Shown: positions 27,929 to 35,789 of the stretch, in pieces
How positions within the stretch are numbered: the first letter of the stretch is position 1
Layout: each line of letters starts with the position of its first letter
Source of the DNA: Hyphomicrobium sp.
GTDB taxonomy: Bacteria > Pseudomonadota > Alphaproteobacteria > Rhizobiales > Hyphomicrobiaceae
NCBI RefSeq assembly: GCF_019744875.1
Contig: NZ_JAIETU010000004.1
Coordinates: 113,065 to 177,064, forward strand
DNA: 64,000 bases
Direction: 5' to 3'
Translations under genes and position numbers: made by a program
Notes under the pieces: model-generated
The model's input: only the letters and a program-made list of their open reading frames with translations
What the model was told of the DNA's origin: nothing
The model's database searches: none

Positions 27929-28567
27929 ATGAGCGTTGCGGACACGCGGCAGTTTCCGCTCGCCGCCGTGCTGCTTGCGGGTGGAGCGTCGCGCAGGTTC
28001 GGCGCGGAGAACAAGCTCTTGGCCAGCATCTCGGGCACGCCTCTGCTGCGACGGGTGGCCGAGGAAATCTTCAGTGCCGGCATTCGCGATATCATCGTCG
28101 TCACGGGCGCGGATCACGAGGCGTATGTGCGCGCGCTCGATGGGCTGGCCGTGCGGTTCGCGGCGAACGCGGCGTGGGACGAGGGCATGGGCGGATCGAT
28201 TGCGTCGGGCATGTCGCTCGTGGACGGCCGCGCCGCGGGCGTGTTCATCGTGCCGGGTGATCTTCCGAACCTGACGGCCGCGATGTTCCGCCATCTCGCA
28301 GGCGAATTCGAAGCGCACGGCGGGTGCAAAATCGTGGTGCCGGTCACGGCGGACGGAGCGCAGCGCAATCCCGTGTTGTGGCCGCGGAGCGCGTTTGCGG
28401 CGCTGGCTGCGCTCTCGGGCGCGCGGGGCGGGAAGTCGGTGCTGGACACGCTGGCCGCGGAGCGGCTTGATGTGGCGTTCGACGATGCGGCCCTGTTCGC
28501 GGACATCGACACGCAGGCCGACCTCAACCGCCTCATTGCCGGACACTCTCTCATCTCGGGGATCTGA
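27929..28567 (+). CDS. mocA: Molybdenum cofactor cytidylyltransferase (MocA-like)
   Basis: A 212-aa nucleotidyltransferase of the MobA/MocA group, which joins CMP to molybdopterin to form the MCD cofactor used by xanthine-oxidase-family enzymes. The signature AAVLLAGGASRRFGAENKLL is at the N-terminus, followed by PLLRRVAEEIFSAGIRDIIV and the metal-binding VPGDLPNLTAAMF. MocA rather than MobA is favoured by its place after iorAB-xdhC, since hydroxylases use MCD. It begins 15 bases after xdhC and ends two bases before the next gene. Confidence 0.85.
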   Translation: MSVADTRQFPLAAVLLAGGASRRFGAENKLLASISGTPLLRRVAEEIFSAGIRDIIVVTGADHEAYVRALDGLAVRFAANAAWDEGMGGSIASGMSLVDGRAAGVFIVPGDLPNLTAAMFRHLAGEFEAHGGCKIVVPVTADGAQRNPVLWPRSAFAALAALSGARGGKSVLDTLAAERLDVAFDDAALFADIDTQADLNRLIAGHSLISGI

Positions 28568-28569
28568 CC

Positions 28570-29286
28570 GTGACCCTCATCGACGCGCCGCATGGGTTGG
28601 ATCGTGCAGCGGCTGGCGCCTCGCCGCTGCTTCGCGTGTCGGGCGTTCACAAAGCCTATCCTTCGCCGCAGGGAGCAGTGCCAGTGCTGCGCGGTGTCGA
28701 CCTCGCGCTGGCGCGCGGCGAGAGCCTGGCGCTGCTCGGCGAATCCGGCAGTGGCAAGAGCACGCTTCTGCATCTCATCGGCGGGCTCGATGACGCGGAC
28801 GGCGGCGAGATCGTGCTCGACGGCGTGCATCTCACTGGGCAGAGCGACGGCGATCGCTCGGAGCTTCGGCGCGAGCGTGTCGGCATCGTGTTTCAACAGT
28901 TCAATCTCGTGCCGAGCCTGACGGTCGCGGGCAATCTCGCGTTTCAGGCGCGCATCGCGGGACGGTTCGATGCGGCGTGGCAGAAGGAGCTCGTGGGGCG
29001 GCTCGGTCTCGAGGGGCTGGAGCGGCGGTATCCGGAGCAGCTTTCGGGCGGACAACAACAGCGTGTCGCGATCGGTCGGGCGCTGGCGGTGAAGCCGCGC
29101 CTTCTGCTCGCCGACGAGCCGACCGGAAATCTGGACGAAGCAACAGGCGACGACGTGCTGGGGCTCGCTCTCGATCTCGTCGCGGCGACGGGGTGCGGGT
29201 TCCTGATGGCGACGCACAGCACGCGGCTGGCGCAGCGCCTCGACCGGCAGGTGACGCTCGCCAAGGGCGTGCTGGTGGTGCCGTGA
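28570..29286 (+). CDS. ABC exporter ATP-binding protein (LolD/AttE-like)
   Basis: A 238-aa ATPase of the MacB/LolD/FtsE group. Walker A is GESGSGKSTLLHLIGGL, the Q-loop is VFQQFNLVPSLTV, the signature is LSGGQQQRVAIGRALAV, and Walker B with D-loop is LLADEPTGNLDEATG. The start is GTG 28570, two bases after the mocA stop. Its partner permease follows with a four-base overlap. With the secreted protein downstream the set resembles the Agrobacterium AttEFGH unit. The transported substrate is unknown; a lipid or lipoprotein is plausible for this ABC type. Confidence 0.88.
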   Translation: MTLIDAPHGLDRAAAGASPLLRVSGVHKAYPSPQGAVPVLRGVDLALARGESLALLGESGSGKSTLLHLIGGLDDADGGEIVLDGVHLTGQSDGDRSELRRERVGIVFQQFNLVPSLTVAGNLAFQARIAGRFDAAWQKELVGRLGLEGLERRYPEQLSGGQQQRVAIGRALAVKPRLLLADEPTGNLDEATGDDVLGLALDLVAATGCGFLMATHSTRLAQRLDRQVTLAKGVLVVP

Positions 29287-31748
29287 GCGAGGCGCTCTGG
29301 ACGTTCGCAACGCTGCTCAGTCATTGGCGGCGCCATCCGATGAACCTGGCGACGCTCGTCATCGGGCTCGCCGTCGCAACGGCGCTGTGGAGCGGCGTGG
29401 CTGCGCTCAACGCGCAGGCGCGCGCGAGCTACGACAAGGCGGCGGCCGTGTTGGGCGAAGCGGGCGCGGCGAGTTTCGTCGCGGCCGGCAGCTCCTTCAT
29501 CCCCCAGACAAGCTACGTGGCTCTGCGGCGCGCGGGGTTGCCCGTATCGCCGGTGCTCGAAGGCACTTTACGCATCGGCGGGGTTTCCTACCGGGTGGTC
29601 GGCATCGAGCCGCTGACCAGCCCAAAGAGTTCAGCCGGTGGCCACCTTGCGACAAGCGCCGATCTCGAAGCGTTCTTGAAGCAGCCGGGCCGCACTCTCG
29701 TTGCGCCGGAAACGCTCGCGGAGCTCGGCGTCGCGCCCGGTGCGCAGCCCGCAACTGAGCAGGGCCGCACGCTGCCGCCGCTGGCCGCGGCCGATGCCGT
29801 CGCGCCAGGATTGCTGGTGGTCGATATCGGAGCGGCGCAGACGCTTCTGGGCCGCGATGGGCAACTGTCGCGTCTGATATTGGCGGCCGGGGCCGGCACC
29901 GAGACGCGGGCCTTGCCTTCCGATTTGCGCGAGACGCTTCGGATTGAGAAGGCCGACGAGACCGGCGATCTCGCCCGGCTGACCGACAGTTTCCATCTCA
30001 ACCTGACGGCGTTCGGCTTTCTGGCGTTCATCGTCGGGCTGTTCATCGTGCATGCGTCCATCGGGCTCGCGTTCGAGCAGCGGCTCACGAGCGTGCGGAC
30101 GCTGCGCGCGACGGGGGTGTCGCTCAAGACGCTGATCGCCGCGCACATGTGCGAGGCAGTGATGTTCGCATTGGTCACCGGCGTGCTCGGCGTCATCGGC
30201 GGTTACTTGATCGCGGCCGCGTTGCTGCCGGATGTGGCGGCGAGCCTGCAGGGGCTCTACGGCGCGCATGTGGGCGGACATCTTGCCATTGATGCGCGCT
30301 GGTGGCTCTCGGGGCTTGGCATGGCGCTGGCTGGGGCGCTCGCCGCGTATGGCGCAGGATTGCTCAAGATCGCGCGCATGCCGGTGCTGGCGATCGCGAA
30401 ACCGCTGGCGTGGCGCGAGGCGCAGGCGCTGCACCTCAAGCGGCAGGGGATCGCAGCCGTCGTGGCGCTCACGATCGCGCTGGCGGCTTATGTTGGCGGG
30501 ACGGGGCTCGAGGCAGGCTTTGCGGTTATCGCGGGCGTTCTGCTCGGCTCCGCGCTGCTGCTGCCGCTCGTGCTGGCGGGTGTGCTGCGGCTGGGCGAGC
30601 GGGGCGCCTCCAGCGCGCTGTCGCAATGGTTCTGGGCGGATACGCGCCAGCAGCTCTCGGGGCTGTCGCTGGCGCTGATGGCGTTGCTGCTGGCGCTCGC
30701 AGCCAATGTGGGCGTCGGCACGATGGTGGAAGGGTTTCGCAAGACGTTCACGGCGTGGCTGGACGAGCGGCTCAACTCGGAAATCTACTTCGATGCGGCA
30801 GGCGTGCCCGAGGCGCGCGAGATCGAAGCCTGGCTCGGGCAACGGCCGGACGTGTCGGCGGTGCTGCCGGTGTGGAAAGCCGAGACGCGCATTGCGGGCT
30901 GGCCGGTGGATGTGTTCGGCACGCGCGATCATGCGACCTATCGCGATCATTTCACTCTACTCGCGCAATCGGACGGCGCATGGGATGCCATGCGCGACGG
31001 GCGAGGCGCGCTCGTGAGCGAGCAGCTGGCGCGGCGCATGTCGCTCGGCATCGGTGATGCGATCGAGCTGCCGACGGCGCGCGACACCTGGCGCGTGCCC
31101 ATCGTCGGCCTCTATCCGGACTACGGCAATCCCAAAGGCCAGGTGCGCGTGAACGTCGATGCGCTTGTGGCGCATTGGCCGGACGCGCGGCGTACGAGCT
31201 ACAGCCTGCGCGTTGTGCCTGGGCGGGCGGGCGATCTGATCCGCGATATGCAGGCGGCGCTCGGGGGCAAGCTCGCGCGCGTCGTGGATCAGGCGGCGTT
31301 GAAGACCATGTCGAAGCAGATTTTCGAGCGTACGTTCGCGGTGACGGGCGCGCTCAATACGTTGACGCTGCTCGTCTCGGGGGTGGCGCTGTTTGCGAGC
31401 CTTTTGACGCTCAGCGGCGTCCGGTTGGCGCAGGTCGCGCCGGTGTGGGCGCTGGGCGTGACGCGGCGCAGGCTCGGGGATCTCGAAGTGGGCAAGGTGG
31501 TGCTGCTCGCGGCCGTGACGGCGGTGCTCGCCGTTCCCCTCGGGCTTGCGCTCGCGTGGTGTCTCGTGGCCATCGTCAACGTGCAGGCGTTCGGGTGGCG
31601 GCTGCCGTTTCATGTTTTCCCCTCGCAATGGGCGCTGATTTTCGCGCTGGCGGTCCTGACGGCGTTCGTCGCGGCGATCATTCCGGTCGTGAGATTGGCG
31701 CGGACGGCGCCGCAGGATCTGCTCAAGGTGTTCGCCAATGAGCGTTAG
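29283..31748 (+). CDS. FtsX-type ABC transporter permease (duplicated FtsX domains)
   Basis: An 821-aa inner-membrane permease starting at GTG 29283, which overlaps the ATPase stop. The open frame upstream is antisense-like carry-over and was excluded. It has an N-terminal membrane helix (LATLVIGLAVATALWSG), a periplasmic domain and then three clustered helices (LTAFGFLAFIVGLFIVHASI ...). A second half repeats this layout and ends with LIFALAVLTAFVAAIIPVVR. Two FtsX domains in one chain mean one polypeptide may replace the AttF/AttG pair. The stop overlaps the next gene by 11 bases. Confidence 0.85.
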   Translation: MSEALWTFATLLSHWRRHPMNLATLVIGLAVATALWSGVAALNAQARASYDKAAAVLGEAGAASFVAAGSSFIPQTSYVALRRAGLPVSPVLEGTLRIGGVSYRVVGIEPLTSPKSSAGGHLATSADLEAFLKQPGRTLVAPETLAELGVAPGAQPATEQGRTLPPLAAADAVAPGLLVVDIGAAQTLLGRDGQLSRLILAAGAGTETRALPSDLRETLRIEKADETGDLARLTDSFHLNLTAFGFLAFIVGLFIVHASIGLAFEQRLTSVRTLRATGVSLKTLIAAHMCEAVMFALVTGVLGVIGGYLIAAALLPDVAASLQGLYGAHVGGHLAIDARWWLSGLGMALAGALAAYGAGLLKIARMPVLAIAKPLAWREAQALHLKRQGIAAVVALTIALAAYVGGTGLEAGFAVIAGVLLGSALLLPLVLAGVLRLGERGASSALSQWFWADTRQQLSGLSLALMALLLALAANVGVGTMVEGFRKTFTAWLDERLNSEIYFDAAGVPEAREIEAWLGQRPDVSAVLPVWKAETRIAGWPVDVFGTRDHATYRDHFTLLAQSDGAWDAMRDGRGALVSEQLARRMSLGIGDAIELPTARDTWRVPIVGLYPDYGNPKGQVRVNVDALVAHWPDARRTSYSLRVVPGRAGDLIRDMQAALGGKLARVVDQAALKTMSKQIFERTFAVTGALNTLTLLVSGVALFASLLTLSGVRLAQVAPVWALGVTRRRLGDLEVGKVVLLAAVTAVLAVPLGLALAWCLVAIVNVQAFGWRLPFHVFPSQWALIFALAVLTAFVAAIIPVVRLARTAPQDLLKVFANER

Positions 31749-32817
31749 CCGCGCCATTGCCGCCGCTGTTCTGCTGGCGCTCTGCGTGTGGGGGAGCGCG
31801 CGCGTCACGGCGGGCGGCTTTGCGGGGCTCGGCGACGATGCCGCCGGGTTCGCGCCCGTCGTGCCGGGACGCGAGATCGTGTTCCCCGCTGACTTCGGCG
31901 CGCACCCCGATTTTCGCATCGAGTGGTGGTACGTGACCGCCAACCTCAAGGACGCATCGGGCGCGGACTACGGCGTGCAATGGACGCTGTTCCGGCAGGC
32001 GCTCGAGCCGGGGCCGCAGCGCGACGGCTGGGCGAGCCAGCAGGTCTGGATGGGGCATGCGGCCGTGACGAGTGCAACAACGCATCGGTTTGGGGAAACG
32101 CTCGCCCGCGGCGGGATCGGGCAGGCGGGCGTCGAGGCGCAGCCGTTTCAGGCCTGGATCAACGACTGGTCGTTCAAGAGCACGGATGCGCACGATGCGG
32201 CAATACGGGCGCTGACGCTCACGGCGGGGGGCAAGGATTTCTCGTATGCGTTGACGCTCAAGACGGATCGCGCGCCCGTGCTGCAGGGCGACCGCGGCTA
32301 CAGCCGAAAATCGGATCGCGGGCAGGCGTCCTATTACTACAGTCAGCCCAACTTCGAGGTGTCGGGCACGCTCACCATCGACGGGCGCGATGTCGCCGTC
32401 ACGGGCACGGCGTGGATGGACCGCGAGTGGAGCAGCCAGCCGCTCGCGGCGGAGCAGAAGGGATGGGATTGGCTGTCGCTGCATCTGCCGGATGGCGAGA
32501 AGCTCATGCTGTTCCAGCTTCGCGGCACGGGGGTGGGCGACGTCTACAGGTCGGGTAACTGGATCGGGCGCGACGGCCACGTCACGCCGCTTGCGAGTGG
32601 AGACATCGTGCTGACGCCGGGCGAGGCGCGCCGCGTTGCAGGCAGAGCGCTCCCGGTGACGTGGCGGGTCGAGGTGAAAAGCAAAGGTCTTAGGATCGAG
32701 ACGGCGCCGCTCAATGCCGATGCCTGGATGGGCACGACGTTTCCCTATTGGGAAGGGCCGATCCGTTTTACCGGCACGCACGCCGGCAACGGGTATCTTG
32801 AGATGACCGGATACTGA
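31738..32817 (+). CDS. Secreted AttH/CrtC-like lipocalin-fold protein (COG5621 type)
   Basis: A 359-aa exported protein with an N-terminal signal (MSVSRAIAAAVLLALCVWGS). The COG5621 "predicted secreted hydrolase" family, related to AttH and CrtC, is recognised by HPDFRIEWWYVTANLKDASG, WMGHAAVTS, GYSRKSDRGQASYYYSQPNF and the TAWMDREWSSQP segment near the second domain. The two-domain lipocalin-like fold suggests binding or hydration of a hydrophobic molecule. It is the last gene of a seven-gene same-strand array and overlaps the ABC permease by 11 bases, so the transporter probably delivers or receives its ligand. Confidence 0.85.
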   Translation: MSVSRAIAAAVLLALCVWGSARVTAGGFAGLGDDAAGFAPVVPGREIVFPADFGAHPDFRIEWWYVTANLKDASGADYGVQWTLFRQALEPGPQRDGWASQQVWMGHAAVTSATTHRFGETLARGGIGQAGVEAQPFQAWINDWSFKSTDAHDAAIRALTLTAGGKDFSYALTLKTDRAPVLQGDRGYSRKSDRGQASYYYSQPNFEVSGTLTIDGRDVAVTGTAWMDREWSSQPLAAEQKGWDWLSLHLPDGEKLMLFQLRGTGVGDVYRSGNWIGRDGHVTPLASGDIVLTPGEARRVAGRALPVTWRVEVKSKGLRIETAPLNADAWMGTTFPYWEGPIRFTGTHAGNGYLEMTGY

Positions 32818-32827
32818 AAAAGGAGAA

Positions 32828-32863
32828 GGGCGGGGCACTGGGGGGATGGAGTGCAGCCCGCCC
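32828..32863 (-). terminator. Terminator-like stem-loop between convergent genes
   Basis: Stem GGGCGGG-GCACT / AGTGC-AG-CCCGCCC with a 10-base loop and a two-base bulge. On the - strand it is followed by TTCTCCTTTTT, so it best serves the small exported-protein gene coming from the right. The + strand side lacks a T-run. Confidence 0.65.
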
Positions 32864-32885
32864 CCTCTCAACCGGTGAGCTTGGA

Positions 32886-33152
32886 TCACACGGCAGGGAG
32901 GATCCTGATTGCGTAGCGATGGCCGTGGGCCTCGCGATAGACGATGCTGACCTTCTCGCCGCGGCGCAGGCCCTGTCCCATCGCGCGGGGATCGTAGCGA
33001 TAGGTCTGGTGGCCGACGGTGAGGTGCTGTGCGCGCGGGTTCAGATGCTCGATGCGCCCCTTGGCTTCGTGCGTGCCGCCGGCAGCCGCGGCAGCGCCCG
33101 CGCCGGTCGCAAGAACAACGGCAACAGTGCCGATCGTTTTCATGGCTTTCAT
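32886..33152 (-). CDS. Small exported protein related to DUF1344
   Basis: An 88-aa protein with a signal peptide (MKAMKTIGTVAVVLATGAGA ... AA) and a short beta domain: KGRIEHLNPRAQHLTVGHQT, then GEKVSIVYREAHGHRYAIRI. The layout matches its neighbour at 33193-33456, so the two are probably diverged paralogues. GGAGAG lies five bases before the ATG. Function is unknown; the family is small, periplasmic and common in alphaproteobacteria. Confidence 0.75.
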   Translation of the reverse strand: MKAMKTIGTVAVVLATGAGAAAAAGGTHEAKGRIEHLNPRAQHLTVGHQTYRYDPRAMGQGLRRGEKVSIVYREAHGHRYAIRILPAV

Positions 33153-33192
33153 GGGATCTCTCCGTGTTTTCTTTCTCGCCGCCTAAGCGGCG

Positions 33193-33456
33193 TTACTTCG
33201 TATGATGAACCTTAGAGGCGATGTTCTTGCCGTCCTTCACCTCGTAGGTGATCGCGACCTTGTCGCCGGCCTTGATCTTGTCGAGCTTGACGTGGCTGCC
33301 GACTTCGAACGTGTCGCCAGTTGCGAGGGTCAGCTCGTGCTTTGCGGCGTCGGTGGATTTCACGTCGCCGGTCTTCATCTGGGATGCTGCGAATGCGGTT
33401 GCGGACATGGCGGTGAGAGCTGCGAGAACGAGGGGCGTGGCAACTTTGAGAGACAT
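33193..33456 (-). CDS. DUF1344 small exported protein
   Basis: An 87-aa protein with a signal peptide ending in TAFA-AS. The mature part reads KTGDVKSTDAAKHELTLATG, TFEVGSHVKLDKIKAGDKVA and ITYEVKDGKNIASKVH, a typical single-domain DUF1344. GGAG precedes the ATG. It lies between a second small exported gene and the histidine kinase, all on the - strand. A 17-base motif upstream (33562-33578) also occurs upstream of the response regulator gene, so the two-component system may control it. Confidence 0.82.
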   Translation of the reverse strand: MSLKVATPLVLAALTAMSATAFAASQMKTGDVKSTDAAKHELTLATGDTFEVGSHVKLDKIKAGDKVAITYEVKDGKNIASKVHHTK

Positions 33457-33561
33457 CGGGGGCTCCTGTTGTTTCGCCGGGCTTCGGGTTCGTTTCAGTT
33501 GGTCATTGCCTGGCGCCCCCTTGATATGCGCCCTTCATCTTGCCGCTGCTTGGCCGGGAGC

Positions 33562-33578
33562 ATACGGTTTCGTAAGGG
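33562..33578 (-). promoter_or_regulatory. Candidate response-regulator operator, copy 1
   Basis: ATACGGTTTCGTAAGGG on the + strand matches 14 of 17 positions of the copy at 35745-35761 and keeps the wTAC-N6-GTAA core. It lies about 105 bases upstream of the DUF1344 start codon. A site for the adjacent OmpR-type regulator is inferred. Confidence 0.45.
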
Positions 33579-33602
33579 CCGATCACGTTCGCACGGGGCG
33601 GA

Positions 33603-34991
33603 TCAGGCGGCCTCTGCGGCGCCTGGGAACGAAATCGCAACGCAGAGCCCAGGGGCCTGATCCTTCAGCGCAATTGTCGCGTCGTGCAGCTCTGCGATGG
33701 CTGCAACGAGCGTGAGGCCGAGGCCGCTGCCGGGCGTGGTGCGGGCGCGTTCGAGCCTGTAGAGACGGCGAAATACCTTTTCGCGGTCGGCCTCGGGAAT
33801 GCCGGGACCGTTGTCGGAAAGCTCGGCGCGGAAGCCCTCGGGCTCTTCGTGGAGGGCGATGGAAATGCTGGTGCCGGCGGGGCAATGGCGGATCGCGTTC
33901 TCGATCACGTTGGCGAAAAGCTGGACGAGCAGCTCGCGGTCGCCTCTGACGAGCGCGGGCTTCCAGCGCGCATCGGCCCACGAGAGGCTATGGCCGGCGT
34001 CTTCCGCAACGGCCGTATAAATTTCGGCGACATCATCGAGTATTGAAACGAGATCGACGTTGGCGAAGCGGGCGCGGCGGGCACCTGCTTCGATCTGCGT
34101 GATGCGCAGCAATGCGTCGAACGTCTCCATGATGCCGTCTAGATCGTCGAGGGCGCCGTCGAGGGAGGCGCGGAAGTCGGATGCTGTGCTCGCGCCGCGG
34201 CGCGCGATGTCGAGGCGCTGGCGCAGCCGCCCGACGGGCTTCTTCAGATCGTGCGCGATGTCGGAGGAAGACTGGTTGACGTTTTCCATCAGCTTCTGGA
34301 GATGATCGAGCGTGCGGTTCACCTGCTCGCCGACGTGGTCGATGTCGTCGCCCGAGCCGGACATCGGCACGCGGGCCTTGATGTTGCCGTCGGACACGGC
34401 GGCGAGGGTGTGGGCGAACGCGTCGATGCGGTGCTGGGTCTGGCGCGCGATGAAGGCGCCGCAGGCGGCGCCGAGCAGGGTCGTTGCAAAGAGACCGATG
34501 CCGAGCACCTCGAGCAGGAACGTCTGTGTGCGCCTGAGCTCGCCGTCACTGCTGCCGACGAGAAGGCGGCCTTCGGAGACGTTTTCCCAGATGGCGTGGA
34601 AGCGATCGTCCGGTTCTCCGGTGGTGCTTCCAGGCTGGACCTTGGCGCGTTCGAGGATGATCCAGCCGTCGGCCGCGGGAATGTCGCGCACGTTGCCGGC
34701 AATGTGGCGGCCGTCCTTGTCGACCAGCTCGACGATGAAGTCGGCGTGGCGGACGGAGTTGCTTTCGCTGGCGACGACGGCCGCGAGGTCGTGGAACGAC
34801 CGCTCGTCGTCGATGGCCTGGAACGCTTCCATCGCTTCCTGAGCGCGGACGTGGATCTGGTCCGTCAGGCGCGAGGTCATGCCGAGGAAAAGGATCGCAA
34901 AGAGGGCGACGACGGTTGCCGCGAACAGAGCCGTGAATGTCGCCGCGAGCCGGAACGGGGTTCGTTTCAGAACGGCGGCGCTTCCCGTCAC
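33603..34991 (-). CDS. Sensor histidine kinase
   Basis: Inner-membrane kinase of 462 aa. Start is GTG 34991, overlapping the response-regulator stop. Two membrane helices (about 15-37 and 160-182) bracket a periplasmic sensor of about 120 residues. HAMP follows (about 183-235), then the HisKA box SSDIAHDLKKPVGRLRQRLD with phospho-acceptor His247. The ATPase has its N-box VIENAIRHCPAG, a G1 box ELSDNGPGIPEADR and G2 GSGLGLTLVAAIAEL. The kinase probably phosphorylates the cotranscribed OmpR-type regulator and controls the nearby RND pump or the small exported proteins; the signal is unknown. Confidence 0.92.
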   Translation of the reverse strand: MTGSAAVLKRTPFRLAATFTALFAATVVALFAILFLGMTSRLTDQIHVRAQEAMEAFQAIDDERSFHDLAAVVASESNSVRHADFIVELVDKDGRHIAGNVRDIPAADGWIILERAKVQPGSTTGEPDDRFHAIWENVSEGRLLVGSSDGELRRTQTFLLEVLGIGLFATTLLGAACGAFIARQTQHRIDAFAHTLAAVSDGNIKARVPMSGSGDDIDHVGEQVNRTLDHLQKLMENVNQSSSDIAHDLKKPVGRLRQRLDIARRGASTASDFRASLDGALDDLDGIMETFDALLRITQIEAGARRARFANVDLVSILDDVAEIYTAVAEDAGHSLSWADARWKPALVRGDRELLVQLFANVIENAIRHCPAGTSISIALHEEPEGFRAELSDNGPGIPEADREKVFRRLYRLERARTTPGSGLGLTLVAAIAELHDATIALKDQAPGLCVAISFPGAAEAA

Positions 34992-35665
34992 GGGCCCTCG
35001 TGGAGGCTATAGCCGCTGCCGCGCACCGTGTGGATCAACTCGGTCGCGAACGGCTTGTCGATCTTGCTGCGCAAGCGCGAGATGTGCGTTTCGACGACGC
35101 TGGTCTTGGGATCGAAGTGGAAGCTCCAGACGCGCTCCAGCAGCATGGTGCGCGTAACCACGCGGCCCTTGTTGCGCATGAGGACTTCGAGAAGGCGGAA
35201 CTCGCGCGGCTGGAGGTCGATCTCGGCGGAGCCGCGGTAGACCTTTCGCGTGATGAGGTCGAGAGCGAGGTCGCCGACCTTGAGGCGCGTTTCCTCGCCC
35301 TTGAGGTGGGGGCGGCGCGAAAGTGCGTTGATGCGCGCCAAGAGCTCGGAAAAGGCGAACGGCTTCGTGAGGTAGTCGTCGCCGCCCGCATCGAGGCCGT
35401 CGACGCGGTCGTCGACGCCGCCGAGGGCCGTCAGAAAGATGATCGGGATCTTGCAGCCGGCCGAGCGCATCGTCTTGACGATGGCGAGGCCTTCTATGCC
35501 GGGCAGCATGCGGTCGACGATGAGCACGTCGTAGGTTTCGCCCATGGCCTGGGTCATGCCCTCGCGCCCGTCGGCGCTGTGGTCGATGGTGTGGCCTTCT
35601 TCCTCGAGACCGTTGATGACGTATTGGGCGGTGTCGGGGTCGTCTTCGATAAGTAGCACGCGCAT
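34988..35665 (-). CDS. OmpR-family response regulator
   Basis: A 225-aa DNA-binding regulator. The receiver domain shows LLIEDDPDTAQYVINGLEEE, phospho-acceptor Asp51 (VLIVDRMLPGIEGL) and the switch Lys in DDYLTKPFAFSELLARI. The C-terminal winged helix carries LQPREFRLLEVLMRNKGRVV and SVVETHISRLRSKIDKPF. The kinase gene overlaps its stop by four bases. A repeated motif in its own upstream region suggests autoregulation. The RND efflux operon lies just upstream on the same strand. Confidence 0.94.
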   Translation of the reverse strand: MRVLLIEDDPDTAQYVINGLEEEGHTIDHSADGREGMTQAMGETYDVLIVDRMLPGIEGLAIVKTMRSAGCKIPIIFLTALGGVDDRVDGLDAGGDDYLTKPFAFSELLARINALSRRPHLKGEETRLKVGDLALDLITRKVYRGSAEIDLQPREFRLLEVLMRNKGRVVTRTMLLERVWSFHFDPKTSVVETHISRLRSKIDKPFATELIHTVRGSGYSLHEGP

Positions 35666-35744
35666 TGTCGCGTCCTCGGTGTCGGATGGAGTGGGCGTGC
35701 AGCAAGTATAGCTGCGCCGAGTTGGCCGCCCACTGTCCGCGCCG

Positions 35745-35761
35745 TTACAATTTCGTAAGGG
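35745..35761 (-). promoter_or_regulatory. Candidate response-regulator operator, copy 2
   Basis: TTACAATTTCGTAAGGG on the + strand has the inverted pair TTAC-N6-GTAA and sits about 80 bases before the response-regulator ATG. It shares 14 of 17 bases with the copy upstream of the DUF1344 gene. Autoregulation by the OmpR-type protein is inferred. Confidence 0.45.
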
Positions 35762-35789
35762 TAAACCGTTGTTTTGCGGCGCGCGGCGG

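Noticed and set aside
28977..29282. Longer N-terminus for the ABC permease
   Set aside because: It overlaps the ATPase gene out of frame and has Arg/Gly/Ala-rich shadow composition; GTG 29283 fits the first membrane helix and the overlap pattern.
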